In this document: positions 1 through 9,177 of the stretch, piece after piece
How positions within the stretch are numbered: position 1 is the first letter of the stretch
Layout: each line of letters starts with the position of its first letter
Origin: an uncultured Paracoccaceae bacterium
Lineage (GTDB): Bacteria > Pseudomonadota > Alphaproteobacteria > Rhodobacterales > Rhodobacteraceae
Reading direction: 5' to 3'
Assembly: GCA_947489325.1 (NCBI GenBank)
Contig: CANLDA010000001.1
Location: 310,001 to 374,000 of the forward strand
Length of the DNA: 64,000 nt
The notes under the pieces: model-generated
The model's database searches: none
The model's input: only the letters and a program-made list of their open reading frames with translations
Told to the model about the DNA's origin: nothing
Program-made: the position numbers and the translations under genes

Positions 1-1763
1 TTCGGGCTGCCCACGTTGAACGGGCGCCCGGCCATTGCGTGAATATCCGCCTCAAGCCCGGCCATCTTTTGGGCAAACGTGTTGGACATCCGGCTGAGTG
101 TATCGCGATCCACCAGCACGCCGTTCATCTCCATCTGCGCCAACACAGGCACAAGCGGTCGTTCCAGTGTTTCATACACATTTGTCACCTGCGCGCGGTG
201 CAATTGTGGTTTAAACAATTGCCACAAACGCAGGGTAACGTCAGCATCTTCTGCCGCATATTTAACAGCATCCTCAACTGGAACCTTATCAAAGGTAATC
301 GCCGACTTTCCTTTCCCCAACAAAGTCTTAATCGAAATCGGTTGATGTCCCAGATACCGTTCGCTTAACGCATCCATGCCATGGTTATGTTCGCCTGCAT
401 GCATCGCGTATGACATCAGCATCGTGTCATCAATCGGGGCGACATTGACACCGTAACGCGTAAACATCTTGCAATCATACTTGGCATTCTGAAACACCTT
501 GAGGATGCTTTCATCCTCTAGCATCGGTTTGAGAATATCCAAGGCCTCTTGCAAGCCCATCTGACCCTCGGCCAGCTCATCACTGCCAAATAGATCATCG
601 CTTGCGCCTTTTTTGTGGGCGAGCGGAATGTAACATGCCTCGCCTGCCTCGACACACAGCGAAATGCCCACAAGGTCGGCCTGCATTTCGTTCAACCCTG
701 TGGTTTCGGTATCCACCGCAATCCACCCACGGCCATAAGCCTGATCCACCCATGTGCGCAAAGCTTGCGCATCTTGCACCCACTCATACGCCTCAGGATC
801 AATCGGTTTCGCTTCGGGCGCAGCGCCGGTTTCTTCACTTCGAACAGGTGTTTCAATCACAGGGGCTTCAACACCTAACTGCTGCGAAATCCGCTTGGTG
901 AGCGTGCTGAATTCCATTTGCGCTAAAAAGGCGAGTAATGTGTCTGGGTCTGGCTCTTTGACCTCAAGGTCTTCAAGCGAAAATCCAAGCGTCATAGTGC
1001 AATCCAACTGCACCAACTGCTTGCTCAGCTCAATCTGCGCGCGGTTGTCCACAAGGCTTTGTCGGCGTTTAGGCTGTTTGATTTCTCCGGCGCGATCCAG
1101 AAGGCTCTCAAGATCACCGTATTCATTGATCAGCAAAGCAGCGGTCTTGATCCCAATTCCCGGCGCACCCGGCACGTTATCCACGCTGTCACCGGCAAGC
1201 GCCTGCACATCCACAACGCGTTCTGGTCCAACACCGAATTTCTCAACCACGCCATCGCTGTCGATGCGTTTGTTTTTCATGGCATCAAGCATTTCCACGC
1301 CGTCGCCCACCAGTTGCATCAAATCCTTGTCGCTACTGATGATTGTCACACGTCCGCCTGCATCACGCGCCTGACAAGCCAGAGTGGCAATTATGTCGTC
1401 AGCTTCAAATCCTTCAATCTCTTCGCAGGCGATATTAAAAGCCCGCGTTGCATCGCGCGTTAACGGAAATTGCGGGCGCAAATCTTCGGGCGCGGGGGGA
1501 CGGTTTGCTTTGTACAGATCATACATGTCGTTGCGAAACGACTTACCTGAATGATCGAAAATCACCGCTGCATGGGTGGGTGCATCGGACCCAGTGTTAG
1601 CCTCAACATACCGGTGCAGCATATTGCAAAACCCGGCCACAGCCCCAACAGGCAAGCCATCCGATTTGCGCGTCAAGGGCGGCAGGGCGTGATAGGCGCG
1701 AAAAATAAAGGCGGACCCGTCAATCAAATGCAGATGATGGCCTTTGCCGAATTTATTTTCCAT
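1..1763 (-). CDS. polA: DNA polymerase I, N-terminal part (runs off left edge)
   Basis: Replication and repair polymerase that fills gaps and removes RNA primers. The first 587 residues are present. The protein opens with the 5'-3' exonuclease/FEN domain (LIDGSAFIFRAYHALPPL near residue 12, then IFDHSGKSFRN and DKDLMQLV, with the helix-hairpin-helix stretch around GDSVDNVPGAPGIG). A 3'-5' exonuclease domain follows, with AVDTETTGL and later KYDCKMF, so proofreading acidic residues look intact. The polymerase domain lies beyond position 1. The ATG at 1761-1763 sets the family's normal start. It is divergent from the saccharopine operon, with about 190 bp between them that must hold both promoters. 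Nothing unusual is seen in the part present. Confidence 0.97.
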   Translation of the reverse strand, partial: MENKFGKGHHLHLIDGSAFIFRAYHALPPLTRKSDGLPVGAVAGFCNMLHRYVEANTGSDAPTHAAVIFDHSGKSFRNDMYDLYKANRPPAPEDLRPQFPLTRDATRAFNIACEEIEGFEADDIIATLACQARDAGGRVTIISSDKDLMQLVGDGVEMLDAMKNKRIDSDGVVEKFGVGPERVVDVQALAGDSVDNVPGAPGIGIKTAALLINEYGDLESLLDRAGEIKQPKRRQSLVDNRAQIELSKQLVQLDCTMTLGFSLEDLEVKEPDPDTLLAFLAQMEFSTLTKRISQQLGVEAPVIETPVRSEETGAAPEAKPIDPEAYEWVQDAQALRTWVDQAYGRGWIAVDTETTGLNEMQADLVGISLCVEAGEACYIPLAHKKGASDDLFGSDELAEGQMGLQEALDILKPMLEDESILKVFQNAKYDCKMFTRYGVNVAPIDDTMLMSYAMHAGEHNHGMDALSERYLGHQPISIKTLLGKGKSAITFDKVPVEDAVKYAAEDADVTLRLWQLFKPQLHRAQVTNVYETLERPLVPVLAQMEMNGVLVDRDTLSRMSNTFAQKMAGLEADIHAMAGRPFNVGSP

Positions 1764-1955
1764 GACGCGCTCTCCGTTTGTTGTGCTCTGTTGTGCCACG
1801 TGGGGAAGGTTGGTGCCAGTGCCCAAATGTCCATGTGACAGAGAATTCAGCTTGGCTTTAGGTGCACAGTCCAAACAACAATAACGCCACGTGCAATGGT
1901 CTTGCCAAGCTGCACGGCACTGCGTACCACTTTCGTTGAACTACGGAGATCAGGT

Positions 1956-3011
1956 ATGACACACCTTTGGGTACGCGCAGAACAGCGTTTGAACGAAGAC
2001 CGCGTTGGATTGACGCCAGAAGGCGCCGCGCAATTGCTGGCCAAGGGGATACGCGTCACGGTCGAAGAAAGTCAAAACCGCATTATCCCGATTGATGGAT
2101 ATCGCGCAGCGGGATGCGAAATCGCCACTGAAAACAGTTGGCCCAATGCACCGCATGATGCCATTATCTTTGGCCTGAAAGAACTACCCGAAGATGGCAC
2201 GTCCCTACCGCATCGCCACATTATGTTTGGCCATGCCTTTAAAGGGCAACATTCAGGCAAGGCCTTGTTGCAACGCTTTAAGGCTGGAAGCGGTACCCTG
2301 TATGATCTCGAATACCTAGTGGATGAAACCGGGCGCCGTGTTGCCGCCTTTGGGTATTGGGCTGGATATGCAGGTGCGGCGGTAACACTAAAGGCATGGG
2401 CCGCGCAAAAGCGCCGCGAGATTTGCCAAACGGTCTCGGCCTATCCCAATAAAGACGCGCTGATGGCCGATCTAGGAACAGAGCTTGATACTTTGGACCG
2501 CGCGCGCCCTACGGCCATTGTTATTGGCGCATTGGGTCGGGTTGGCACAGGGGCTGCCGATTTGCTTGAGTCGATGGGCGTTTCTGTCACCAAATGGGAT
2601 ATGGCCGAAACCGCAACCGGTGGGCCGTTTCCTCAAATCCTTGAACATGATCTGTTCCTGAACTGTATCTTTGCACGTCCCGGAACCCCCGTTTTCGTGC
2701 CCAATTCCGCCAAGACTGCCACACGCAATCTGACCGCTATCGGTGATGTGGCCTGTGATCCGGAAAGCGATTACAACCCGGTACCGGTTTATGATCGCGC
2801 CACAACATGGGGCGCACCGGCATTACGCGTGCATGACGCACCGCCTTTGGATGTGATGGCGATTGATAACCTGCCATCCATGTTACCATTAGAAAGCTCG
2901 CAAGATTACGCGGACCAATTGCTTGGCACATTGATGCAACTGGATGATCTGGATGCAGGCGTCTGGACCCGTGCCAAGGCTGATTTCATAACACATACTA
3001 GAGACATGTAA
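1956..3011 (+). CDS. Saccharopine dehydrogenase (NAD+, L-lysine-forming)
   Basis: Interconverts saccharopine with lysine plus 2-oxoglutarate using NAD; cytosolic. 351 residues. The N-terminal half is an alanine dehydrogenase/transhydrogenase-type domain (MTHLWVRAEQRLNEDRVGLT, then VTVEESQNRIIP and FGLKELPEDG). The HIMFGHAFKGQ segment and the nucleotide-binding stretch VIGALGRVGTGAADLL are typical of the lysine-forming enzyme. I chose ATG 1956 because GGAG stands 7 nt upstream; an in-frame upstream extension to 1896 has no ribosome site. The second saccharopine dehydrogenase follows after 13 nt, so both halves of the pathway are co-transcribed. In roseobacters this route is generally thought to serve lysine breakdown; the direction here is inferred. 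Confidence 0.9.
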   Translation: MTHLWVRAEQRLNEDRVGLTPEGAAQLLAKGIRVTVEESQNRIIPIDGYRAAGCEIATENSWPNAPHDAIIFGLKELPEDGTSLPHRHIMFGHAFKGQHSGKALLQRFKAGSGTLYDLEYLVDETGRRVAAFGYWAGYAGAAVTLKAWAAQKRREICQTVSAYPNKDALMADLGTELDTLDRARPTAIVIGALGRVGTGAADLLESMGVSVTKWDMAETATGGPFPQILEHDLFLNCIFARPGTPVFVPNSAKTATRNLTAIGDVACDPESDYNPVPVYDRATTWGAPALRVHDAPPLDVMAIDNLPSMLPLESSQDYADQLLGTLMQLDDLDAGVWTRAKADFITHTRDM

Positions 3012-3024
3012 GGGAGGACGAAAC

Positions 3025-4167
3025 ATGACAATCCACTGGTGTGGCACCGGCCTCTCAGCCATTCCCGGCCTGCGACGTCTGATCAAGGCGGGGCATGATG
3101 TGACCGTCTGGAACCGAACCACTGCCAAGGCGCATGAAGCAGTTGGCGATCTGACCGACAACATCAAAGCCTTTGATTTAGATGCCCTTGGCGCAGATGT
3201 CGGCGTGGGCGATGTGGTTGTTTCCATGTTGCCGGGCGATTGGCATGTGCCCGTGGCTGAGTTGTGCATCGAAAAAGGTGCGAATTTCGTATCTTCATCC
3301 TATATCGCGCCAGAAATGCGCGCGCTGGATGATGCAGCCAAAGCAGCCGGTATCGCCTGTGTGAACGAGGTCGGACTTGATCCCGGTATTGACCATCTGA
3401 TGGCGCATAACCTAGTCGCGGATTACCGTGCATCATCAGATGCCTATAACGCGTCCAACGATTTGTCATTCATCTCGTATTGCGGCGGTATCCCCAAAAT
3501 ACCAAATCCGTTCCGCTATAAATTCAGCTGGTCCCCCCTTGGTGTGCTCAAGGCGCTGCGCAGCCCCTCAAAATCCATCCGAGATTTTGCGGAATTCAAT
3601 GTCGCTCGACCATGGGATGCGATTAGCAGTTATCAGGCTCCGCTGCCTGCTCCCGAAAGCTTTGAGGTCTATCCAAACCGCGACAGCCTGCCGTTTATGG
3701 AAGATTACAAATTTGACACCGACTGGCGCGTCAAGGAATTCGTGCGGGGCACACTGCGCCTGAACGGATGGGCCGATGCATGGGCGGATGTGTTTGCCGA
3801 AGTCGAAACTTTGTCAGGGCCCGAAGGCGATGCGCGCCTTAAGGAAATGTCAGATGGGTTCTGGGCAGAAAATGGGTATGACGAAGGCGAACCTGATCGC
3901 GTTGTCATGTGTGTTGCCCTAAAGGCGGAAAAAGACGGTGCAGACGTGTATCACAAGACCTATGTGATGGACGCATGGGGCGATGAAAACGGAACAGCAA
4001 TGGCGCGTCTTGTATCTATTCCGGTATCACTTGCGATCGAAGCCGTAATGCGCGGCGATATCCCGGCAGGCGTCAGCGCCGCACCCGGTGATCCAAAACT
4101 ATTCAATGCATGGTTGGGAGAGGTCGATAAGTTGGCCCAACATCTGACCGTTGTGGACCACCTGTAA
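3025..4167 (+). CDS. Saccharopine dehydrogenase, glutamate-forming type
   Basis: Second enzyme of the saccharopine route, expected to interconvert saccharopine with 2-aminoadipate semialdehyde and glutamate. 380 residues. The N-terminus is a Rossmann fold (IHWCGTGLSAIPGLRRLIKA), followed by VVSMLPGDWHVPVAELCI and the family's strong signature NEVGLDPGIDHLMA at about residues 113-126. The C-terminal half contains the substrate domain ending near IPAGVSAAPGDP. The start ATG 3025 has AGGGAGG 8 nt upstream. It is the second gene of a two-gene operon with the lysine-forming dehydrogenase. The proteins are separate here, not fused as in the plant and animal bifunctional enzyme. A carboxynorspermidine synthase-like role is the main alternative, but the partner gene argues against it. 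Confidence 0.88.
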   Translation: MTIHWCGTGLSAIPGLRRLIKAGHDVTVWNRTTAKAHEAVGDLTDNIKAFDLDALGADVGVGDVVVSMLPGDWHVPVAELCIEKGANFVSSSYIAPEMRALDDAAKAAGIACVNEVGLDPGIDHLMAHNLVADYRASSDAYNASNDLSFISYCGGIPKIPNPFRYKFSWSPLGVLKALRSPSKSIRDFAEFNVARPWDAISSYQAPLPAPESFEVYPNRDSLPFMEDYKFDTDWRVKEFVRGTLRLNGWADAWADVFAEVETLSGPEGDARLKEMSDGFWAENGYDEGEPDRVVMCVALKAEKDGADVYHKTYVMDAWGDENGTAMARLVSIPVSLAIEAVMRGDIPAGVSAAPGDPKLFNAWLGEVDKLAQHLTVVDHL

Positions 4168-4175
4168 GGTAATAA

Positions 4176-4211
4176 AATGCGCCATTGGGAAACATCACCC
4201 CGTGGCGCATT
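4176..4211 (-). terminator. Convergent hairpin terminator
   Basis: Perfect 9-bp inverted repeat AATGCGCCA / TGGCGCATT with a 17-nt loop sits between two convergent genes. On the minus strand it is followed by TTTTATTA, so it best fits a terminator of the DUF3775 gene. It may also stop readthrough from the saccharopine operon. Confidence 0.6.
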
Positions 4212-4213
4212 AA

Positions 4214-4540
4214 TCATCCACGACGAACCAAATCATCCTCGGCGTCTGTTAAATCTATGCCCAGCGCATCCATGCCATTTTCCAGATGGTCAGATAGATG
4301 CGGCGACCCAATCAGGTAATCCGCTGTGGGCACAGTCGCCTCGCGCCGCGCAGTTGCAATGGCTTCCACCAATTCTTCCGCATCAAAACTATCACGACCA
4401 ATCCACATGATGGCGACAAGGCTGGCTTTTTCATCCTCGTTCAATCGATCAATAAACCCGCGCAATTCGCCTTCGGCACGATCCAATTCGCGTGCCATCA
4501 GGACCACTTGTGCCACTTTCCAAGGTGTAATTTCCAACAT
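4214..4540 (-). CDS. DUF3775 family protein
   Basis: Small acidic cytosolic protein of 108 residues that I recognise as DUF3775, a family of unknown function common in alphaproteobacteria. Typical pieces are WKVAQVVLMARELD near the start, LNEDEKASLVAIMWIGR in the middle and YLIGSPHLSDHLENGMDALG near the end. I chose ATG 4540 because AGGAG lies 7 nt upstream; the longer reading to 4576 adds an unsupported basic tail. It is encoded in the same direction as the small membrane protein, rmuC and mutL, and ends at a convergent terminator. Confidence 0.8.
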   Translation of the reverse strand: MLEITPWKVAQVVLMARELDRAEGELRGFIDRLNEDEKASLVAIMWIGRDSFDAEELVEAIATARREATVPTADYLIGSPHLSDHLENGMDALGIDLTDAEDDLVRRG

Positions 4541-4619
4541 GTCGCGTCTCCTAAGGGTGTGATTACATCCCATCACACCTTTATCTACGCGTCCTGTCCT
4601 TGATCTTGCTCAAACTGGG

Positions 4620-4991
4620 TCAGGACGCCGCGCGGCTTTTGAAAACAACGATCAAGAACAGGATCATTGACACCACTGCCAGCAAAGACCCCACTTTGGC
4701 CATTGCCTCTCCCGTTTCCTGAATGGCCATGACGATACCGGGCACAACAATCACAACGCTTAACACCGCCGTGCCAAAATGTAGTTTGGGTAACACCCCT
4801 TCGGCCGCGTCTGGCACAGCGTGATAGTAGAATCCAAACACCGAAAACAGAACAAACCCCAACAGATTCAAATGCGCATGTGCTGGGGACAGAGTATGAT
4901 CCCCTGTCGCGGACATGCCAATGCCCCAAATCATCCCAACCAGTACACTGACAATTCCAAGTACAAAAAAGTTGAATGCCAATCCGCGCAT
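4620..4991 (-). CDS. Small four-helix membrane protein, haem-copper oxidase I-like
   Basis: 123 residues with about four hydrophobic segments (residues roughly 5-25, 37-57, 67-86, 96-117), so an inner-membrane protein. The segment SPAHAHLNLLGFVLFSVFGFYYH resembles the HAHL region seen in haem-copper oxidase subunit I and NnrS-like proteins, and short stand-alone homologues in alphaproteobacteria are often labelled cytochrome-c oxidase. The histidines could bind haem or metal, but this is inference. ATG 4991 is preceded by a strong purine tract (GGAAGGAACAGGAAA). It lies downstream of rmuC with a gap of about 95 bp. Confidence 0.65.
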   Translation of the reverse strand: MRGLAFNFFVLGIVSVLVGMIWGIGMSATGDHTLSPAHAHLNLLGFVLFSVFGFYYHAVPDAAEGVLPKLHFGTAVLSVVIVVPGIVMAIQETGEAMAKVGSLLAVVSMILFLIVVFKSRAAS

Positions 4992-5086
4992 TTTCCTGTT
5001 CCTTCCATTTCCCCAAGAACAGGATAATCCGACACCTTTTATAAAAGCAAATCCGGAACGAAACACGTCGCAAGTCACGCGGGACA

Positions 5087-6232
5087 TTAGCCTTTGGTCA
5101 GAGGTACAACCTTGTCGACATCTGCGGCCAATTCTTCAAAATCGAAATTGTCCAAGCGACGCGCACGTCGCCCGGCCTTGTCGGCCGAAATCTTGATGTC
5201 CGCAACATCTTTTGCCGCCTGATTGAAATGGCGATCCAGATTTTCCACCCGCGTCCCAAGGCGATCCACATCGGCATACAGCAGGCCAAGCTCCTTGCGA
5301 ATGGCACCTGCTTGTTCCTGCATTCGCGCGTCTTTCAAAATAGCGCGCATGGTGTTGAGTGTTGCCATGCAAGTGGTGGGAGACACGATCCAGACCCGCG
5401 CAGAAAATCCTTCACGCACGATGTCGGGAAAGTTAGCGTGCAGTTCTGCATACACTGCCTCTGATGGAAGAAACATCAACGCACCGTCGGCGGTTTCACC
5501 TTCAATGATATATTTCTGCGAAATCGCTTTGATGTGGGCGCGCACAGCGGTTTTCATCATCCGCGCCGCATCGTTCAATTCTGCTTGTGTATTTGCATTT
5601 CGCAGCGCCTCATAAGCCTCTAACGGGAATTTGCTGTCCACCACAATGGGGCCGGGCGGATTAGGTAAATGGATCAGACAATCCGCGCGTTTGCCGTTGC
5701 TGAGAGTCGCTTGTAACGTAAAACTGTCACTTGGTAGGGCCTTTGTCACAATATCATTCAATTGAATTTCGCCAAAGGCGCCGCGCGTTTGTTTGTTGCT
5801 TAGGATGTCTTGCAGGGACAACACATCACCAGACAATTTGGTGATATTGGCCTGTGCTTTGTCGATCGCCGAAAGACGTTCCTGCAACTGCCCTAAGGAT
5901 GTGGCTGTACGGCGCGACGTACCTTGCAGGTTTTCGTTCATCTTTTCACTGACATTGGCCAGGCGCTGTTCCATTAGTTGCAAAACATTGGCCTGACTGG
6001 CGGCTTGGGATTCTGCCACATGCGTCAAACCGCCCGAAAGCTGCTGTTGCCCATCCGCCAACGATTGAACCCGTTGGCCGAGCGCACCCAATTGATGCGC
6101 CAAAGGCTCTGCCATACGGGCCGACCGCCCTGCTGCATGCACAGTCATAATCAACAACACCACGATCAAAGCCGCGATTGCCAGTGCCACCAGTTCCAGC
6201 GCACCCAAAGTTATATCTCCGATGGTAATCAT
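5087..6232 (-). CDS. rmuC: DNA recombination protein RmuC
   Basis: RmuC limits inversions and rearrangements at repeats and has a predicted PD-(D/E)XK-like nuclease core. 381 residues: one N-terminal membrane anchor (about residues 8-30), a long coiled coil rich in Q, A and L to about residue 150, then the conserved core with LSNKQTRGAFGE, LPNPPGPIVVDSKFPLEAYE and GALMFLPSEAVYAELH. The start ATG 6232 overlaps the mutL stop as ATGA, showing translational coupling; the longer frame upstream is inside mutL. Pairing of mutL with rmuC places two genome-integrity functions in one transcript. Confidence 0.95.
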   Translation of the reverse strand: MITIGDITLGALELVALAIAALIVVLLIMTVHAAGRSARMAEPLAHQLGALGQRVQSLADGQQQLSGGLTHVAESQAASQANVLQLMEQRLANVSEKMNENLQGTSRRTATSLGQLQERLSAIDKAQANITKLSGDVLSLQDILSNKQTRGAFGEIQLNDIVTKALPSDSFTLQATLSNGKRADCLIHLPNPPGPIVVDSKFPLEAYEALRNANTQAELNDAARMMKTAVRAHIKAISQKYIIEGETADGALMFLPSEAVYAELHANFPDIVREGFSARVWIVSPTTCMATLNTMRAILKDARMQEQAGAIRKELGLLYADVDRLGTRVENLDRHFNQAAKDVADIKISADKAGRRARRLDNFDFEELAADVDKVVPLTKG

Positions 6233-8106
6233 GTCCGTCCGAACAGCCGTTCTATATCGGCCAGTTTGAGTTCTACATACGTGGGGCGGCCATGGTTGCA
6301 TTGACCGGAATGTGGTGTAGCCTCCATCTCTCGCAGCAGCGCATTCATTTCATCCGCACGCATTCGACGCCCAGAGCGGATTGAACCGTGACAGGCCACA
6401 CGACTGAGGATCGCCTCGACCTGTGCCTGCACAAGCAGACTCTCGCCCTGATCATCGAGTTCATCCAAAATATCAAGGATCATCGCACGAGCGTTGATTT
6501 CACCCAGAATGGCCGGTGTTTCACGCACGGCAACGGCCGTTCCCCCAAAGGGTTCGATGGTCAGGCCAAACCGTGCCAAATCATCGGTCACAGACAACAG
6601 GCGCGCGCAATCACCTTCCGAAAGTTCGATGATTTCTGGAATAAGCAAGGCCTGCGCGGCAACACCGTTTTCGGTCATTTGTTTTTTGAGACGTTCATAC
6701 ACGAGCCGCTCATGTGCCGCGTGTTGGTCAACGATCACCATGCCATCGGCCGTTTGCGCAATGATATAGTTTTCATGCACTTGGCCGCGCGCTGCGCCCA
6801 ATGGGTTTTCTTCAACGGCCCGCTCATCAGTCCCTTGTGGTCCTTCTTCGCTGTCGAATACACGGCCAGACAACCCTGCCCCAGCCTCTGCAAATCCCGG
6901 CATATGAGATGGCGCAGGCTCGTGCACAGGGGCCTGTGCCTGATACCCCGCAATACGCGCGCCCAAGGATGGGCGATCCATCTGATACACGCGCCCAGCC
7001 GGTACTTCGGGGCGCATTGCCCCAAGCGTCGCCCCTGCCACGGTGGTCGAGGCGCGGTGCCCAGCCTCTGCCAGCGCATGGCGCAGCGACGACACAATCA
7101 ATCCACGCGCCATTCCTGGATCGCGAAACCGGACTTCGGATTTGGCAGGGTGCACGTTCACATCGACCAACTGCGGATCGCAATCAATAAACAACGCTGC
7201 CGCAGGATGACGGTCACGTGACAAAAAATCGAAATAGGCGGCACGCAAGGCGCCTACCAACAGTTTGTCCTTAACTGGCCGCCCATTCACAAACAGATAT
7301 TGCGCCACGTTTGAGCCGCGCGAATAGGTTGGCAGCGCAGCATACCCAATCAAGCGAAGCCCTTCGCGTTCTGCGTCGATACGCAATGCGTTTTCAGCAA
7401 ATTCCGCGCCCAAAATACGCGCAAGACGGCCATGCAGCGCATCAAACAGGTCGCCACTTTCGCCATCTGCGCGAAAGGTTATACGCCCTTCGCCACCACC
7501 GGATACATCGCGCAGTGTAAACCCAATAAAGGGTTCCGCCATTGCCAGACGTTTGACCACATCGCCAATCGCCTGCGATTCCGCACGATCAGAACGCATG
7601 AATTTTAGGCGCGCGGGTGTCGCAAAAAACAAATCCCGCAATTCAACAATCGTGCCCCCACCCAAGGCCGCAGGTTTAACCGCCCCCATAGCGCCACCAG
7701 ACACGGATACAGTCGCCGCATCCTGCCCAGCTGCGCGCGACGTGATCGTCAAACGCCCAACCGCACCAAGGGATGGCAAAGCCTCTCCGCGAAAACCAAA
7801 GGTGTGGATGTCCAACAGGTCCGACCCGTCGATTTTAGATGTTGCATGGCGTGACAATGCCAAAGGCAATTGATCCGGCGACATACCACATCCGTCGTCG
7901 CTCACCCGGATCAGCGTCTTGCCACCATCAGCAATTGCAACCTCAATCCGTGTGGCCCCGGCATCAATCGCGTTCTCGATCAACTCTTTCACTGCGGAGG
8001 CTGGGCGTTCCACCACTTCGCCTGCCGCAATGCGATTGATCGCGCCATCATCCAATTGCCGAATAATCGGTTGATTTTCGCCTATTTTGGGGTTTTCCTG
8101 TAGCAT
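6229..8106 (-). CDS. mutL: DNA mismatch repair protein MutL
   Basis: Mismatch-repair matchmaker with GHKL ATPase. 625 residues. The N-terminal ATPase carries IAAGEVVERPASAVKELIENAIDAGA (motif I), DDGCGM (motif II) and TFGFRGEAL (motif III). A proline-rich linker covers roughly residues 340-430. The C-terminal dimerisation domain includes QTADGMVIVDQHAAHER and ends with the Zn-site-like ACHGSIRSGRRM and GQCNHGRPT. A linker nuclease motif DQHAAHERL fits endonuclease-type MutL, with CPHGRP replaced by CNHGRPT as in many alphaproteobacteria. The start near 8106 gives full family length. It follows the ATP-grasp gene by 66 bp on the same strand. Confidence 0.97.
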   Translation of the reverse strand: MLQENPKIGENQPIIRQLDDGAINRIAAGEVVERPASAVKELIENAIDAGATRIEVAIADGGKTLIRVSDDGCGMSPDQLPLALSRHATSKIDGSDLLDIHTFGFRGEALPSLGAVGRLTITSRAAGQDAATVSVSGGAMGAVKPAALGGGTIVELRDLFFATPARLKFMRSDRAESQAIGDVVKRLAMAEPFIGFTLRDVSGGGEGRITFRADGESGDLFDALHGRLARILGAEFAENALRIDAEREGLRLIGYAALPTYSRGSNVAQYLFVNGRPVKDKLLVGALRAAYFDFLSRDRHPAAALFIDCDPQLVDVNVHPAKSEVRFRDPGMARGLIVSSLRHALAEAGHRASTTVAGATLGAMRPEVPAGRVYQMDRPSLGARIAGYQAQAPVHEPAPSHMPGFAEAGAGLSGRVFDSEEGPQGTDERAVEENPLGAARGQVHENYIIAQTADGMVIVDQHAAHERLVYERLKKQMTENGVAAQALLIPEIIELSEGDCARLLSVTDDLARFGLTIEPFGGTAVAVRETPAILGEINARAMILDILDELDDQGESLLVQAQVEAILSRVACHGSIRSGRRMRADEMNALLREMEATPHSGQCNHGRPTYVELKLADIERLFGRT

Positions 8107-8172
8107 ACCGCGAAATCTAGCATGCCTGACATCGATTCTGCCACTGTAATCACGCCCTTTTTGGAAGTCCGG

Positions 8173-9105
8173 TTAAAACCAAGCTCGCCCGCGATATGAC
8201 TTGGGTAAACGCATCGAGACATCAGGGCCATCCAGCGCAGCAACCGCCCGCGCCACCTGCATTTGGCTTTCGGCACTTAGGGCTCGGATCTCTGGTCTGG
8301 AGGAGCCATGCTTTCGTGGAATGGTCGGGTTGGTGTTGATTTCAAACAGGATCACTTGCCCGTCTTTCACCATATAATCAGCGCGCCCATATTCGATGCC
8401 CGCGTGTTCAAACAATCGTTTCAGCTGCTCTGCATGGTGATTTTCACGCACCACCTGCTGCATGTATGCAAACTCTTTTTCCGACGGCAAACCAAGCGTG
8501 CCATATTTTACGAAAGGCGCATTTTCAAACACTGGCAAACCGGCAAACACCTGATTTGCGATGCGATAAGACGTATACCGCATCCACACACCCTCGCGCA
8601 CAGGCGCATCGACAAATTGCGTCACCAAAATGAAATGCAACGGAATCCCGGCGCGACGCAAAGCGATCAAAGCATCATCCAATTCCGCCTGCGAATTCAA
8701 AATCCCCCCCAACGGGTGATCATGACTCCCCTCGGACTTTAGAAAAACCGGGAAATCCGACGCCTCAAGGCTTGGTGACATCTCTGCGCGCCACACTTTA
8801 TATGGGTTCATCCCTGAGCGATGCAATGAATGCAAAAGCTCAAACCGTTCCATGACCCGGCCCGGACGATTCAGCACCCGAACACCTTGTTCTTGGAAAA
8901 ATTTGGCCAATTTGGTCACGGCCATTTGGCGTTCATAATCAAGACGATCAAAATCGGTAAAGACCACGGCACTTGCACGCAAATGTCGATACCTGCGAAA
9001 CAACCAACTATAGCTGCGCGTGCGTGCAGGAACGCGCGCACCCTTTGCCTGATGAATGCCACACGTCGTATATTTGTGGGCAAAAGTGGTAAACAGATAG
9101 ATCAT
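8173..9105 (-). CDS. ATP-grasp domain protein, possible peptide ligase
   Basis: 310 residues, cytosolic, not matched to any named enzyme. An ATP-grasp fold is supported by a phosphate-binding region with FLKSEGSHDHPLGG (residues 121-134), VTQFVD at 161-166, RADYMVKDGQ at 241-250 and the metal-binding FEINTNP at 254-260, as in RimK/D-Ala-D-Ala ligase-like enzymes that make amide bonds through acyl phosphates. The N-terminal 50 residues are basic (VPARTRSYSWLFRRYR). Its start faces the start of the repeat-peptide gene across 72 bp, so the two could share regulation and form one RiPP cassette. The opposite reading is that it belongs with mutL, 66 bp downstream. No ribosome site is convincing at 9105, so the true start could be internal. 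Confidence 0.7.
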   Translation of the reverse strand: MIYLFTTFAHKYTTCGIHQAKGARVPARTRSYSWLFRRYRHLRASAVVFTDFDRLDYERQMAVTKLAKFFQEQGVRVLNRPGRVMERFELLHSLHRSGMNPYKVWRAEMSPSLEASDFPVFLKSEGSHDHPLGGILNSQAELDDALIALRRAGIPLHFILVTQFVDAPVREGVWMRYTSYRIANQVFAGLPVFENAPFVKYGTLGLPSEKEFAYMQQVVRENHHAEQLKRLFEHAGIEYGRADYMVKDGQVILFEINTNPTIPRKHGSSRPEIRALSAESQMQVARAVAALDGPDVSMRLPKSYRGRAWF

Positions 9106-9177
9106 GTTCTAACTTGAATTGTTGGCCCGGATATACGAAGGTTTCTGACAATCAAAAGCATAGTGGAGGACAGAATG

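Noticed and set aside
754-1374. 206-codon plus-strand frame
   Set aside because: Antisense to polA, serine-rich low-complexity translation without motif.
4585-5073. 162-codon minus-strand frame overlapping the small membrane protein
   Set aside because: Cys/Arg-rich shifted frame; the 4620-4991 frame gives clean membrane helices and a strong ribosome site.
6388-7221. 277-codon plus-strand frame
   Set aside because: Antisense to mutL; the mutL frame holds all catalytic motifs.
9106-9177. Sigma70-like promoter in the ATP-grasp/peptide spacer
   Set aside because: TTGAAT and TATACG occur but at 12 bp spacing, too short; no promoter is claimed.
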